Assembly: GCA_030424595.1 (NCBI GenBank)
Contig: JAUHWG010000025.1
Location: forward strand, 106,108-170,107
Length of the DNA stretch: 64,000 nucleotides
Direction: 5' to 3'
DNA from: Polyangia bacterium
GTDB taxonomy: Bacteria > Myxococcota_A > Polyangia > Nannocystales > Nannocystaceae
Below are positions 34,815 through 43,480 of this stretch, piece after piece. The notes under the pieces are model-generated. The model searched no databases and was not told where the DNA came from. It saw nothing but the letters and a program-made list of their open reading frames with translations. The stretch's first letter is position 1. Each line of letters opens with the position of its first letter. The translations under genes and the position numbers were made by a program.

Positions 34815-36733
34815 GGGAGCACCACCTGCTCGTAGGGGTTGACCACCCCGTAGGTGTTGAGGATCTCGAGGTCGGCGGGGTGGGGCGCCGGGATCTTGAT
34901 GAAGCCGACCCTGTCCTCAGCGTTGATCGGGGAGCGCTCGATCCTGCAGGAGGGCTCGCAGGCGAGGGTCTCCATCCAGTGGAAGCGGAGGACGACGTCG
35001 GCCTTGGGATCCGATCCGCGCAGCTCGATGCGGTTGGTCTCGGAGCGGACCTGGCCGCCGCCGCGGGCGACGAGCCCCGCCGGCGAGAGCACCTCGTAGA
35101 CGACGATGGGGCCGAACCTCGCCGCCTGGCGCAGGCTCGCGTAGGTCCGCAGCCAGGGCGCCTCCGGCGTGACGACGATCCAGCGGATCGCGTAGGTCTT
35201 GAGGTAGCGCAGCAGCGGCGCCTCGGCGAGGGCGCCTGTGGGGTAGCGACGGTAGAGGTTGGCGCCGGAGTGGGCGAGGTTGCGGTAGGTGAAGCCGCCG
35301 ATCACCTGGGCGTCGGTGGCCCGCGCCAGCATCTCGCCGAGATGGCCGACCTCGACGAGGAAGCGGCCCTGACCGTCGTCGTTCTCGCGGACCCACTCGG
35401 TGAGCGCCTCTGCGTCCCCGTTGGCGGCGGTCAGCCGATAGTCGGGCGTGCCGGCGAAGCCGCTGCTGCCGATCCACCAGTGCTGTCGCGACCTCGGCTG
35501 CTCCGGCTGCGGCAGCGACCCGTGGACGTAGTAGGTGAGCTCGGCGAAGAGGTGCTGGGCCGCCGGGATCATCAAGAGGCCGAAGATCATCGTCGTCGCC
35601 CGTGACCACTCTCGCCAGGGGCGCGCCTCGAGGAGAACGCCGAGCTGATGGGCCGCGGGGATGACAGCCATCAGCGCCAGGGGTCCGACATGGCGGTAGG
35701 GCTGGATCTGGCCGGTGACGCTGAAATAGCCGCCGACGTAGGCGATGCCGCCGAGGGCGATGAGGGCTGTCGCGAAGGGCAGGTGGCGAGGGTCACCGCG
35801 GCGACGCCAGCCGATGAGGGCGAGCACCGCGAGGGCGAGCACGAGCCAGCGGATCGTCGTCCGGCTGCCGATGAGGCCGGTGGTCGACGGGTCGATCGAC
35901 CACTCGAGCAGATCCGCGCCGAGGATCGACAGGCGCGACTGGCCGTAGATCGCCGAGTCGAGGATGTAGTGCCAGAAGCGGCGGGCGACGAGGAGCCAGT
36001 AGCTGTTGACCGCGATCGTCAGGGCCGCGATCGCGAGGACCGCCCCGTGCTCTCTCCGGCCTAGCGAGCGCCTCGCCCGCAGCCAGAGGGCGAGCATCGG
36101 CGGCGCGAGGATGAAGAACGAGTAGGGGTGGACGAGGTGGCAAAGCGCCAGCGTGAGCCCGCAGGCGAGCGCCTGCCAGGGGCGTCGCTCCTCGGTGAAG
36201 CGGTAGAAGAGGGCGAGCGGCAGGAGGGCGAAGTAGGTCGCCGCGTCGTAGGCGACCATGCCGATCCACCAGCACCAGTGCAGCCAGGCGTCGAACCACC
36301 ACAGGGCTGTCGCGAGGGCTGCGGCGAGGGTCGAGCGCCCCGGGCTCAGGCGAAAGAGCCGGGCCGCGGCGTAGACCGTCGGGATGAGCCCGAGGTGGAC
36401 GAGGAGGGCGAAGCTGTTGAAGGCGTCAGCGTCGCTGAGGCCGAGCCCGCTAAGGGCGTAGGTCCACAGCTCCCAGCCCTTGTTGTCGGCGTCGAAGATT
36501 GCGCCGGTCGGGTGGCCCGCGAGGAGCTGGACGTCATAGACCCAGCTGCGGCCCCATCCGCGGAGACCCTCGAGGACTCGCCAGGTCTGGTTGGCGTGGG
36601 TCTCGAAGTCGACGTTGGGCAGGGGCCTCCCGGAGAACCACAGCTCCGGGGCGATGAAGAGGAGGAGGAGCGCGAGGTGGACGAGCACCACCGCCGCGAT
36701 TCCGCCCCTGCCGACCCCCAAGCGCCTCGCCAT
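34811..36733 (-). CDS. Polytopic membrane protein, possible GT-C-type (paralogue of 31785-33728)
   Basis: The 640-residue protein has the same layout as 31785-33728: the first loop PNVDFETHANQTWRVLEGL, LLAGHPTGAIFDADNKGWEL, then many helices and a soluble end with VVLRFHWMETLACEPSCRIE and RVGFIKIPAP. The duplicated C-x3-C at the end is shared. It overlaps the UbiA gene by GTGA and heads the operon. The shared architecture suggests the two copies handle different substrates of the same class. Confidence 0.85.
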   Translation of the reverse strand: MARRLGVGRGGIAAVVLVHLALLLLFIAPELWFSGRPLPNVDFETHANQTWRVLEGLRGWGRSWVYDVQLLAGHPTGAIFDADNKGWELWTYALSGLGLSDADAFNSFALLVHLGLIPTVYAAARLFRLSPGRSTLAAALATALWWFDAWLHWCWWIGMVAYDAATYFALLPLALFYRFTEERRPWQALACGLTLALCHLVHPYSFFILAPPMLALWLRARRSLGRREHGAVLAIAALTIAVNSYWLLVARRFWHYILDSAIYGQSRLSILGADLLEWSIDPSTTGLIGSRTTIRWLVLALAVLALIGWRRRGDPRHLPFATALIALGGIAYVGGYFSVTGQIQPYRHVGPLALMAVIPAAHQLGVLLEARPWREWSRATTMIFGLLMIPAAQHLFAELTYYVHGSLPQPEQPRSRQHWWIGSSGFAGTPDYRLTAANGDAEALTEWVRENDDGQGRFLVEVGHLGEMLARATDAQVIGGFTYRNLAHSGANLYRRYPTGALAEAPLLRYLKTYAIRWIVVTPEAPWLRTYASLRQAARFGPIVVYEVLSPAGLVARGGGQVRSETNRIELRGSDPKADVVLRFHWMETLACEPSCRIERSPINAEDRVGFIKIPAPHPADLEILNTYGVVNPYEQVVLP

Positions 36734-36846
36734 CGCCCGCAGGATATCGCACGGGGCGATTGCGAGCGATCGGAGCGTTCCCCAGGGTTGGGAGCCCGAA
36801 AAGCGCCGGTCGGCGGGCCTCCTCCTAGGCAGAACGTTGGTAATGT

Positions 36847-36874
36847 TTGCGAGCGCGCATACGTCTGCTAGCGT
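36847..36874 (+). promoter_or_regulatory. Probable promoter of the twin-CX3C gene
   Basis: TTGCGA and TAGCGT are 16 bases apart, 33 bases before the start codon, in a locally low-GC stretch between divergent genes. Confidence 0.4.
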
Positions 36875-36906
36875 GTGGTCTCTTTGTCCACCTTTGAGAG
36901 GAGCTC

Positions 36907-38031
36907 ATGCGACAAGTCTGGATTGGAACATTTCTCGCGACCCTGGCCGGTCTCGGGCTGGGCGAGGCCATCGCCGCTCCTGCCGGTCCTCAGAGCATGG
37001 AGGCGCAGCTCAAGGCCTGCGTGAAGTCCTGCTCGGCGTCGTCGCTGAAGGCGGACGACCGCGCGACCTGCAAGCTCGAGTGCCGCTATCAGTTTGAGGC
37101 TCAGCCCGCGGCGGCGCCGAGCCCGAGCCCGAGCCCAAGCCAGACCGCCCCGCGACCCGCCGCGGCCCCGGCGCCCACGCCCGCAGCGTGGACAGCCGCC
37201 GACCTCGCCCGCTGCGAGGGCGTCTGCAACGCAGAGGAACTCTCGACCGATCGCGCGACCTGCAAGCTCCAGTGTCGCTCGAAGGCCGCCGAGCTCTCCG
37301 CCAGCGCCGCGCCCCAGCCAGCGCACCAGCCCGCCGCGCCCAACACCCAGGCCAACGCCAGCTGGAGAGTCCCGCCCGCACAGCCTGCGACGACGACGCC
37401 GACGATGGGTCAGTACACCCCGAGCGGACGCCTCTCGGCGAACGGTCCGATGGTCTACTCGCCAGGGATCCCGACGATGGCCGGACCGGCCCCGGATCGC
37501 GCCGCGCTCCAGGCCCAGGTCAACCAGTGCCGGGCCCAGTGTGATCGCGGCTCGTACACCAACAGCACCGACAAGGAGACCTGTCGGCTGACCTGCAACA
37601 CGATCCTCGACTCGGCGCCGCAGGGCACCGTCTATCACAACGCCGGCAGCTCCGCGGCGGACGCTCGCCGGGCGGTGATCGAGTCCTCGGGCGGGGTCGC
37701 CGGCAACAGCCCGCCGAGCTATCCCGTCTACCAGCCGGCGCCGAGCTACCACGCCCCGCCCTCGACCGGCACCAGCCCGCCCGCGCCGACACCGAAGACC
37801 CACGGGACGATCGCCGCCGCGCCGAAGCCGGCCCCGAACTGCGCCCTGGTCGCGTCCTGCGGCCAAGGGTGCACCGCCGAGCAGAGGAGCTGCACCAGCT
37901 CCTGTGACCAAGCGAGCTCGAGCGCGACCGATCGGGCCACGTGCAAGCTGAGCTGCAAGAACAACCTCGAGGTCTGCTCGGAGCAGTGCGGCGAGAAGGC
38001 CGCCCAATGCAAGGCGATGTCCGCCAAGTAG
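36907..38031 (+). CDS. Secreted protein with four twin-CX3C modules
   Basis: The 374-residue protein has a Sec signal (TFLATLAGLGLGEAIAAPA). It carries four copies of a C-x3-C-x(11-13)-C-x3-C unit: CVKSC...ATCKLEC (about 38-59), CEGVC...ATCKLQC, CRAQC...ETCRLTC, and CTSSC...ATCKLSC near the end. DRATCKL is nearly invariant in three of them. Pro/Ala/Ser-rich linkers separate the modules. The spacing equals that of the small-TIM twin-CX3C helical hairpins; this is most likely convergent. I know no bacterial family with four such units. The ribosome site GAGAGGAGC precedes the ATG. Disulphide-stabilised helical hairpins in the periplasm or outside are expected. Confidence 0.85.
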   Translation: MRQVWIGTFLATLAGLGLGEAIAAPAGPQSMEAQLKACVKSCSASSLKADDRATCKLECRYQFEAQPAAAPSPSPSPSQTAPRPAAAPAPTPAAWTAADLARCEGVCNAEELSTDRATCKLQCRSKAAELSASAAPQPAHQPAAPNTQANASWRVPPAQPATTTPTMGQYTPSGRLSANGPMVYSPGIPTMAGPAPDRAALQAQVNQCRAQCDRGSYTNSTDKETCRLTCNTILDSAPQGTVYHNAGSSAADARRAVIESSGGVAGNSPPSYPVYQPAPSYHAPPSTGTSPPAPTPKTHGTIAAAPKPAPNCALVASCGQGCTAEQRSCTSSCDQASSSATDRATCKLSCKNNLEVCSEQCGEKAAQCKAMSAK

Positions 38032-38070
38032 GCTACACGAGCGCTCCTCGGGGGCGATGAGGAAGAGGAG

Positions 38071-38105
38071 AGGCCGAGCCCCGTCGGGGTTCGGCCTTCC
38101 TTTGT
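38071..38105 (+). terminator. Terminator of the twin-CX3C gene
   Basis: AGGCCGAGCCCC - GTC - GGGGTTCGGCCT gives a 12-bp stem with one G-T pair, followed by TCCTTTGT, 40 bases after the stop. Confidence 0.75.
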
Positions 38106-38166
38106 CTGGGTGCTGGCATGTCGTCGCGCCTTGCTCCGAGGTGCGCGGCGGGTGTAGGGATCGTCC

Positions 38167-38613
38167 ATGGCCGACCACAACGATGACCGGATCAACCGCC
38201 GAGAGGCGCTCGCGCTGGGCGGAAAGGCGTTGACCGTCCTGACCGTGGTGGGCTGCGGGGGCACGATCGAGGGCCTCACCGACGTGCCGTCCGAGGGGGG
38301 CGTGCTCCGCCTCGCCTTCGCGGACCATCCCGATCTCGGCAAGGCTGGGGGCTCGGCGATCGTCCGGGCCGACGGCAAGGGCAAGCCGATCCTGGTCCGG
38401 GAGACAGACGGGGCCTACCTCGCGCTCTCGCTCAAGTGCACCCACCTCGGCTGCACCGTGAAGGTCGACGAGACCGCCGGCGAGCTCGCCTGCCCCTGCC
38501 ACGGCTCGCGCTTCAGCCTCGGCGGTGAGGTCCAAGAGGGCCCGGCGAAGGAGCCCTTGGCCCGCTACACGACGAACGTCGAGGGCGACGCAGTCCTGGT
38601 CAGCCTCGCCTAG
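38167..38613 (+). CDS. Rieske [2Fe-2S] protein with Tat-lipoprotein signal
   Basis: The 148-residue protein has both cluster-binding boxes, CTHLGC and CPCHGSRF, in correct spacing. The N-terminus has NRREALALGG (Tat-like twin Arg) and then TVVGC, a lipobox, so it is likely a folded, exported, lipid-anchored electron carrier. No cytochrome b or other bc-complex gene is adjacent, so its partners are elsewhere. A short 11-bp tandem starts 5 bases after the stop. Confidence 0.92.
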   Translation: MADHNDDRINRREALALGGKALTVLTVVGCGGTIEGLTDVPSEGGVLRLAFADHPDLGKAGGSAIVRADGKGKPILVRETDGAYLALSLKCTHLGCTVKVDETAGELACPCHGSRFSLGGEVQEGPAKEPLARYTTNVEGDAVLVSLA

Positions 38614-38905
38614 GGCGGCAGAGCGCCCGCAGAGCGCCCGCAGAGTGACCGCAGCTCGCACGCAGAGCGACGCGAGGCCGCGGATCCCCACGGGATGGCG
38701 TCGCGTGAGTCTGCCTTGCCTGCGTGCTGAGCCGTGTCCGCGGGAGGACCTCCCGCGCAGGTCGGCTACGGGCGAGGACTCTCGCCTCGGCTTTGTCCGA
38801 GCGCCCGCGCGGGCCTGGCCTTCGCTACAGTCGAGGACCCCCTCGCGTCGTCAGCGTCTGAGCGCCCGGCGAGAGTCGGAGCTCGGCTCACGCTCGGCTC
38901 GCGCT
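38614..38905. other. Intergenic region with 11-bp tandem and a hairpin
   Basis: Five units of an 11-bp repeat (CAGAGCGCCCG, CAGAGCGCCCG, CAGAGTGACCG, CAGCTCGCACG, CAGAGCGACGC; 38619-38673) follow the Rieske stop. The near-palindrome CGCGGGAGGACCTCCCGCG at 38739-38757 could end transcripts from either side. No gene is seen in this convergent gap. Confidence 0.6.
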
Positions 38906-41302
38906 CTACTCGGCCGCGGCCTGGTCGTCCGCCGGCAAGAGCATGATCGGCAGGACCTCGCGGATCGAGCGGACGAAGTGGAGCGTCATCTCCTCGCGGA
39001 CCTGCTCCGGGAGCTCGGGGACGTCCTTGCGGTTGCGCTCCGGGAGGATGACCTCGCGGATCCCGGCGCGATGGGCCGCGAGCACCTTCTCGCGGACGCC
39101 GCCGATGGGGAGGACATGACCCCGCAGGGTGATCTCGCCGGTCATCGCCACGTCGACGCGGGCGGGGCGGCGGAGCAGGGCGGAGACTAGCGCCGTGGCG
39201 ATCGCGATCCCTGCGCTCGGCCCATCCTTCGGGATGCCGCCGGCGGGGAAGTGGACGTGGATGTCGCGCGTCGCCATGAAGTCCTCGTCCAGCCCGATCT
39301 CCACGGCGTGGGAGCGGACGTACGAGAGCGCTGCCTGAGCGGACTCCTTCATCACCGAGCCGATGCGTCCGGTCCTGCGGAGGATCCCCTTGCCGGGGGT
39401 GATCATCACCTCGACGAAGAGGAGGGTGCCGCCGGTGCTGGTCCAGCCCAGACCGGTGACCACACCGGGGCTCGGCGCCTTGGCTGCGAGCTCGTCGTGG
39501 AAGCGCGGCGGGCCGAGGATCGAGGCTATCGACTCTTCGGTCAGCGCGCCCGGCGGGGGCTTGCCCTCGGCGATGTGCATCGCCACGTCGCGGAGCACCG
39601 ACGCCACCGCACGCTCGAGGTTTCGCACCCCGGACTCGCGGGTGTAGGCGGTCGCGAGCTTGAGGATGAGCGGGGCGCCGAGCTCGATCCCGAAGTTCTC
39701 GATGCCGTGCTCGTGGAGCTGCTTGGGGAGGAGGTGCTGCTGGACGATCGCGACCTTCTCGTCGATCGTGTACCCCGGCAGCTCGATGATCTCGAGGCGG
39801 TCGCGGAGCACCGCCGGGATCCCGCCGAGGTCGTTGGCGGTGGCGATGAAGATGACCTTGGAGAGGTCGTAGTCGACGCCGATGTAGTGATCGGAGAAGG
39901 CGTCGTTTTGCTCGGGATCGAGGGCCTCGAGCAGGGCGGAGGCCGGATCTCCGCGGAGGTTGGGCCCGCCGAGCTTGTCGATCTCGTCGAGCATCAGCAC
40001 CGGATCGCGGGCGCCGGCCCGCTTCATCGCCTGGATCAGGCGGCCGGGCAGGGCGCCGACGTAGGTCCGCCGGTGGCCTCGGATCTCGGCGTCGTCGCGG
40101 ACGCCCCCGAGCGAGATGCGGACCAGCGGACGGCCGAGCGCCTCGGCGATGCTCCGCCCGAGCGAGGTCTTGCCCACGCCGGGAGGCCCCGCCAAGCAGA
40201 GGATCGGCCCGCGCTTGCCGGGCGCGAGCTTGCGGACGCTGAGGTACTCGAGCACCCGCTTCTTCACCCGCTTGAGCCCGTAATGCTGCTCGTCGAGGAG
40301 CTCGCGCGCGGCCGTCAGCTCGAGGCCAGGCGGGCTCTCCGTGGAGGCGCTCCAGGGCAGGCTCGCGAGCCAGTCGAGGTAGGTGCGGGCGGTCTGGGCC
40401 TCTGAGCTCTGTCGGTTCATCCGGCGCAGGCGACCGAGCTCTCGGTCGGCGGCGGCGCGGGGCTCCGGCGGTAGCTCGGCCTCGTCGAGTCGGCGCTCGA
40501 TCTCGGTGAACCAGCGCTCCTCGACCTCGCTCTGGGTCTCGCCGAGCTCGCTCTGGATCGCCCGCAGCTTGTGCCGGAGCAGGGCGTTGTGCTCGTGCTT
40601 GCTGAGGTGTTCGCGGACCGCCCGATCCAGGTCTCGCTTGACCTGGAGGGTGTTGGCCGCGCGTGAGACCAGCTCGATGACCTTGCGCAGGCGCTCCGCC
40701 AGGGCCACCTCCTGGAGCACCTCGCTGCGCTCTTGGTCGCCGAGATCGACGTGATCCGCGGCCTTGTCGGCGATCTCGCTCGGGGCTCGGAGGGCGGCGA
40801 TCCTCGCCAGCTCGTTGGCCCGCGCCTTGGTCTTCGCGCTGGTCGGCAGGAGCGCGTCGTGCTGCTTGAGCAGGTCCTGGAGCGCGCCTGCGAGGGCGTA
40901 GGCGAGGGTCGAGTCGCCGAGGGGCTCGACGCAGCGGGAGAAGGTGCAGGTCTGGTGGTCGTCGGCGGAGCTGATCTCGAGGATGTTGACCCGGGCGATC
41001 CCGCGGAGGATGCAGGTGAAGCGGCCGGGGACGCCGTGACGGACCTGGACGATCTCCGCGAGGACGCCGACGGCGTAGAGGCTCTCGACGGTGGCCTCGC
41101 TGGAGCTGCTCTCGCGCTGGACCGCGACGACCAGGAGGTTGGCGTTGGCGTCGCCCCGCGGCCGCTCGCTCGCCCGTTTGACGGCGGTCGACGACGCGGA
41201 GGAGCTCCCGAGCTCGATCGGAGCGCTCGCCCCGGGGAGGAGGAGGACGCTGCGCAGGGCGAGGAGGGGCAGGGTCCCCTGGGTCATTCCGAATTCTGGC
41301 AT
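38906..41302 (-). CDS. lon: ATP-dependent Lon protease
   Basis: The 798-residue protein has an N-terminal Lon domain (LPLLALRSVLLLPG), a coiled middle region, the AAA+ ATPase with Walker A GPPGVGKTSLG and Walker B PVLMLDEIDKLGG, and the protease domain with catalytic Ser in PKDGPSAG and Lys within REVILPERNRKDV. All standard active residues are present. Starts at 41302 or 41287. It degrades misfolded and regulatory proteins; in myxobacteria one of two Lon enzymes controls development. Confidence 0.97.
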   Translation of the reverse strand: MPEFGMTQGTLPLLALRSVLLLPGASAPIELGSSSASSTAVKRASERPRGDANANLLVVAVQRESSSSEATVESLYAVGVLAEIVQVRHGVPGRFTCILRGIARVNILEISSADDHQTCTFSRCVEPLGDSTLAYALAGALQDLLKQHDALLPTSAKTKARANELARIAALRAPSEIADKAADHVDLGDQERSEVLQEVALAERLRKVIELVSRAANTLQVKRDLDRAVREHLSKHEHNALLRHKLRAIQSELGETQSEVEERWFTEIERRLDEAELPPEPRAAADRELGRLRRMNRQSSEAQTARTYLDWLASLPWSASTESPPGLELTAARELLDEQHYGLKRVKKRVLEYLSVRKLAPGKRGPILCLAGPPGVGKTSLGRSIAEALGRPLVRISLGGVRDDAEIRGHRRTYVGALPGRLIQAMKRAGARDPVLMLDEIDKLGGPNLRGDPASALLEALDPEQNDAFSDHYIGVDYDLSKVIFIATANDLGGIPAVLRDRLEIIELPGYTIDEKVAIVQQHLLPKQLHEHGIENFGIELGAPLILKLATAYTRESGVRNLERAVASVLRDVAMHIAEGKPPPGALTEESIASILGPPRFHDELAAKAPSPGVVTGLGWTSTGGTLLFVEVMITPGKGILRRTGRIGSVMKESAQAALSYVRSHAVEIGLDEDFMATRDIHVHFPAGGIPKDGPSAGIAIATALVSALLRRPARVDVAMTGEITLRGHVLPIGGVREKVLAAHRAGIREVILPERNRKDVPELPEQVREEMTLHFVRSIREVLPIMLLPADDQAAAE

Positions 41303-41417
41303 CCGCGTCGGCAGCCTAGCAGCCTGCGGCGGCGATCGTCACGGTCCGCCGCGCACTCGTCGTCCCTGCTCGCTTCGGGCGTCGCTCGCGGCGCCGCGCC
41401 TCTGGTACAACCGCCCC

Positions 41418-43457
41418 GTGTCGCCGTCATCGAGCGCTCCTCGTCGGCCCTCGCCCGCAGCGATCGCCCTCGCGTGCTGCATGCTCGCGCTCGTCGGCCC
41501 TGCGCTGACGGTCGAGCGGGGGCTCATGCCGGCGGCGCTGGGGCTCCTCGTCGCGTTCGCGATCGGCCACGGGCGAGCTCGCCGATCGGCGGAGCTCGGC
41601 GACGAGGACGACCTGCCGATCCTGCTTCGGAGGATCGGCGCGGCGGTGCTCCTGATCGCGGCGGGGGTCTTCGCGGTCGTCGCCGCGCGGATCCTCGCCG
41701 CGGTCGTGATCGCCTTCCCGGCGGCGCTCTGGGTGCTCGGCTTGGGCCTCGTGATCGCGCTCGCCGGGCCCTGGCTCGGCGGACTCGGCCGCAGGGGCGG
41801 CGTCCTCCTCGTCCTCGGCGTCGCCGCGGTGCCGCTGCTCACCGGCGCCGGGCTCCGCTTTGAGGCGGACGCCGCAGACGCCCGCGGAGGCGCGACCTCT
41901 GGCCCGATCCTCGGGATCCACCCGTTTCAGACCACGGCGATCGTTATCGACGGCTACGGTCCTTTTGACCTCCCCTTCAACGACTACGTCGAGCCCGACG
42001 GCGAGCGCGGCTACGGCCCGGTCGAGTACGCCGACGCCTTTGAGCGGGCGCTCCATCAGATCGCCGAGATCCACTTCGCAGAGGGCCCAGCGCGCGCCTA
42101 TCAGGCCTTCGCCGGCGCGACGGTCGAGGCTCTCGAGGTGCCGGCGGTGGTCGAGCGGCTGGATCGGCCGGCGCCCCCCGGTGATGAGCCGCGGATCCGG
42201 ATCACCTCGGGGACCACCGGCCAGCGCTCGCGGGTCGAGCTGGTGTGCCCGGGGACTAGGGGCGATCCCCGCGGCCTCCAGCCGGACACGGTGATGGAGC
42301 GGATGTGTCCCGATCGCTACGCGGCCGAGGGCTCGGCCGGTCTCGGCCTGACCGGCCGATGGACGGGGTACACCGAGCGCCGCGGCAACGAGCGCCTCGG
42401 CCTCAGCCGGGCCCTCGGCTGGGTCCGCTCGGACGATCCGCAGGGCTGGAGGACGACGCTCAAGGAGGAGCGGACCGTCGCCTTCATCCTGGTCGTCCTG
42501 GCGCTGCTCGGCCTCGGCGGGAGCATCTCGCGGCGATCAGGGCAGGGCGAGCTCGGCCGGCGGCGGGCCTCGGCGGCCCTGAGCGCCTGGGGGGCCGCGG
42601 TGGTGGCCGTCGCCGGGCTGACAGCGGCGCTGATGATCCTAGCTGCGGGACCGACCCCCCTCGTCGGGCTCTGGGAGCGACCCGCTGCGGGGACCGATCT
42701 CCTGAGCCTCGGCCCGTGGCTGCCGGCGCTCTTCGTCGGCAGCGCTCTGTGGGAGCTGCCGACGCTCTTCTCGGGGCCCAGAGATCAACGGCAGCGCCCG
42801 AGCGCCGGCGTTGGCCGGCTCCTCGCGGCGCTGGGGATCGGCCTCGGCACCCTCGCCGCGGCGTCTTGGGTGGCGAGCGCGGCCTGGCTGCAGCCCTCTC
42901 TCTGGCATCAGCGGGGCCTCGGGATGGGGGCCAACACCCACCTCCTGGCGATGGAGCGCTGGATCCTCGAGGTCGGCGAGCTCCTCCACGGCGGCCTCGG
43001 CTGGGACGTCGCCGTCGCCGAGTCGGCCGTCGCTGGGGCCCTCGTCGCGGCGATGCTGGGCCTCCTCGCCGCGATCTCGGAGATCTTTCCCCCCCTCAGC
43101 CGGCGGCTCGCGCCTGGCCTCGGCCGCCTCGCCCCGCTGGTGCCGATCGGGGTCGCGGCCGGCCTCGTCGTCTCCAAGCAGACCCACGGAGGGGCGCTCC
43201 TCCTGGGCCCCGCGCTCCTCCTGACGGCCCTCGTCGTCGCCGCCTTCACCGTCTCCAAGGGTCGCGGAGGTCGTCCTTGGGGCTCCGCGGCGGGCCTCGT
43301 GATCACCGGACTCCTCGCCCTCTGGAGCCTGATCGACGCCTGGCGGACGACCACGAAGGGGGGGCCCTTCCTCGACGCATGTGTCGTCCTAGGGGGTGTC
43401 ATGACCGTCACTGTGATGATCGCGGCGTGGGCGCGGCCGAGACAATCCCGCGCTTGA
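41418..43457 (+). CDS. Multipass membrane protein of unknown function
   Basis: The protein is about 679 residues with four or five helices near the N-terminus, a soluble domain of about 200 residues (from GGATSGPILGIHPFQTT to GWVRSDDPQGW), and about eight more helices. I recognise no family. It is read from GTG 41418, where hydrophobic coding begins; no strong ribosome site is visible. The next gene begins 23 bases later. Confidence 0.72.
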   Translation: MSPSSSAPRRPSPAAIALACCMLALVGPALTVERGLMPAALGLLVAFAIGHGRARRSAELGDEDDLPILLRRIGAAVLLIAAGVFAVVAARILAAVVIAFPAALWVLGLGLVIALAGPWLGGLGRRGGVLLVLGVAAVPLLTGAGLRFEADAADARGGATSGPILGIHPFQTTAIVIDGYGPFDLPFNDYVEPDGERGYGPVEYADAFERALHQIAEIHFAEGPARAYQAFAGATVEALEVPAVVERLDRPAPPGDEPRIRITSGTTGQRSRVELVCPGTRGDPRGLQPDTVMERMCPDRYAAEGSAGLGLTGRWTGYTERRGNERLGLSRALGWVRSDDPQGWRTTLKEERTVAFILVVLALLGLGGSISRRSGQGELGRRRASAALSAWGAAVVAVAGLTAALMILAAGPTPLVGLWERPAAGTDLLSLGPWLPALFVGSALWELPTLFSGPRDQRQRPSAGVGRLLAALGIGLGTLAAASWVASAAWLQPSLWHQRGLGMGANTHLLAMERWILEVGELLHGGLGWDVAVAESAVAGALVAAMLGLLAAISEIFPPLSRRLAPGLGRLAPLVPIGVAAGLVVSKQTHGGALLLGPALLLTALVVAAFTVSKGRGGRPWGSAAGLVITGLLALWSLIDAWRTTTKGGPFLDACVVLGGVMTVTVMIAAWARPRQSRA

Positions 43458-43480
43458 GCCCCTGGGGCGCGGTCGCTATC

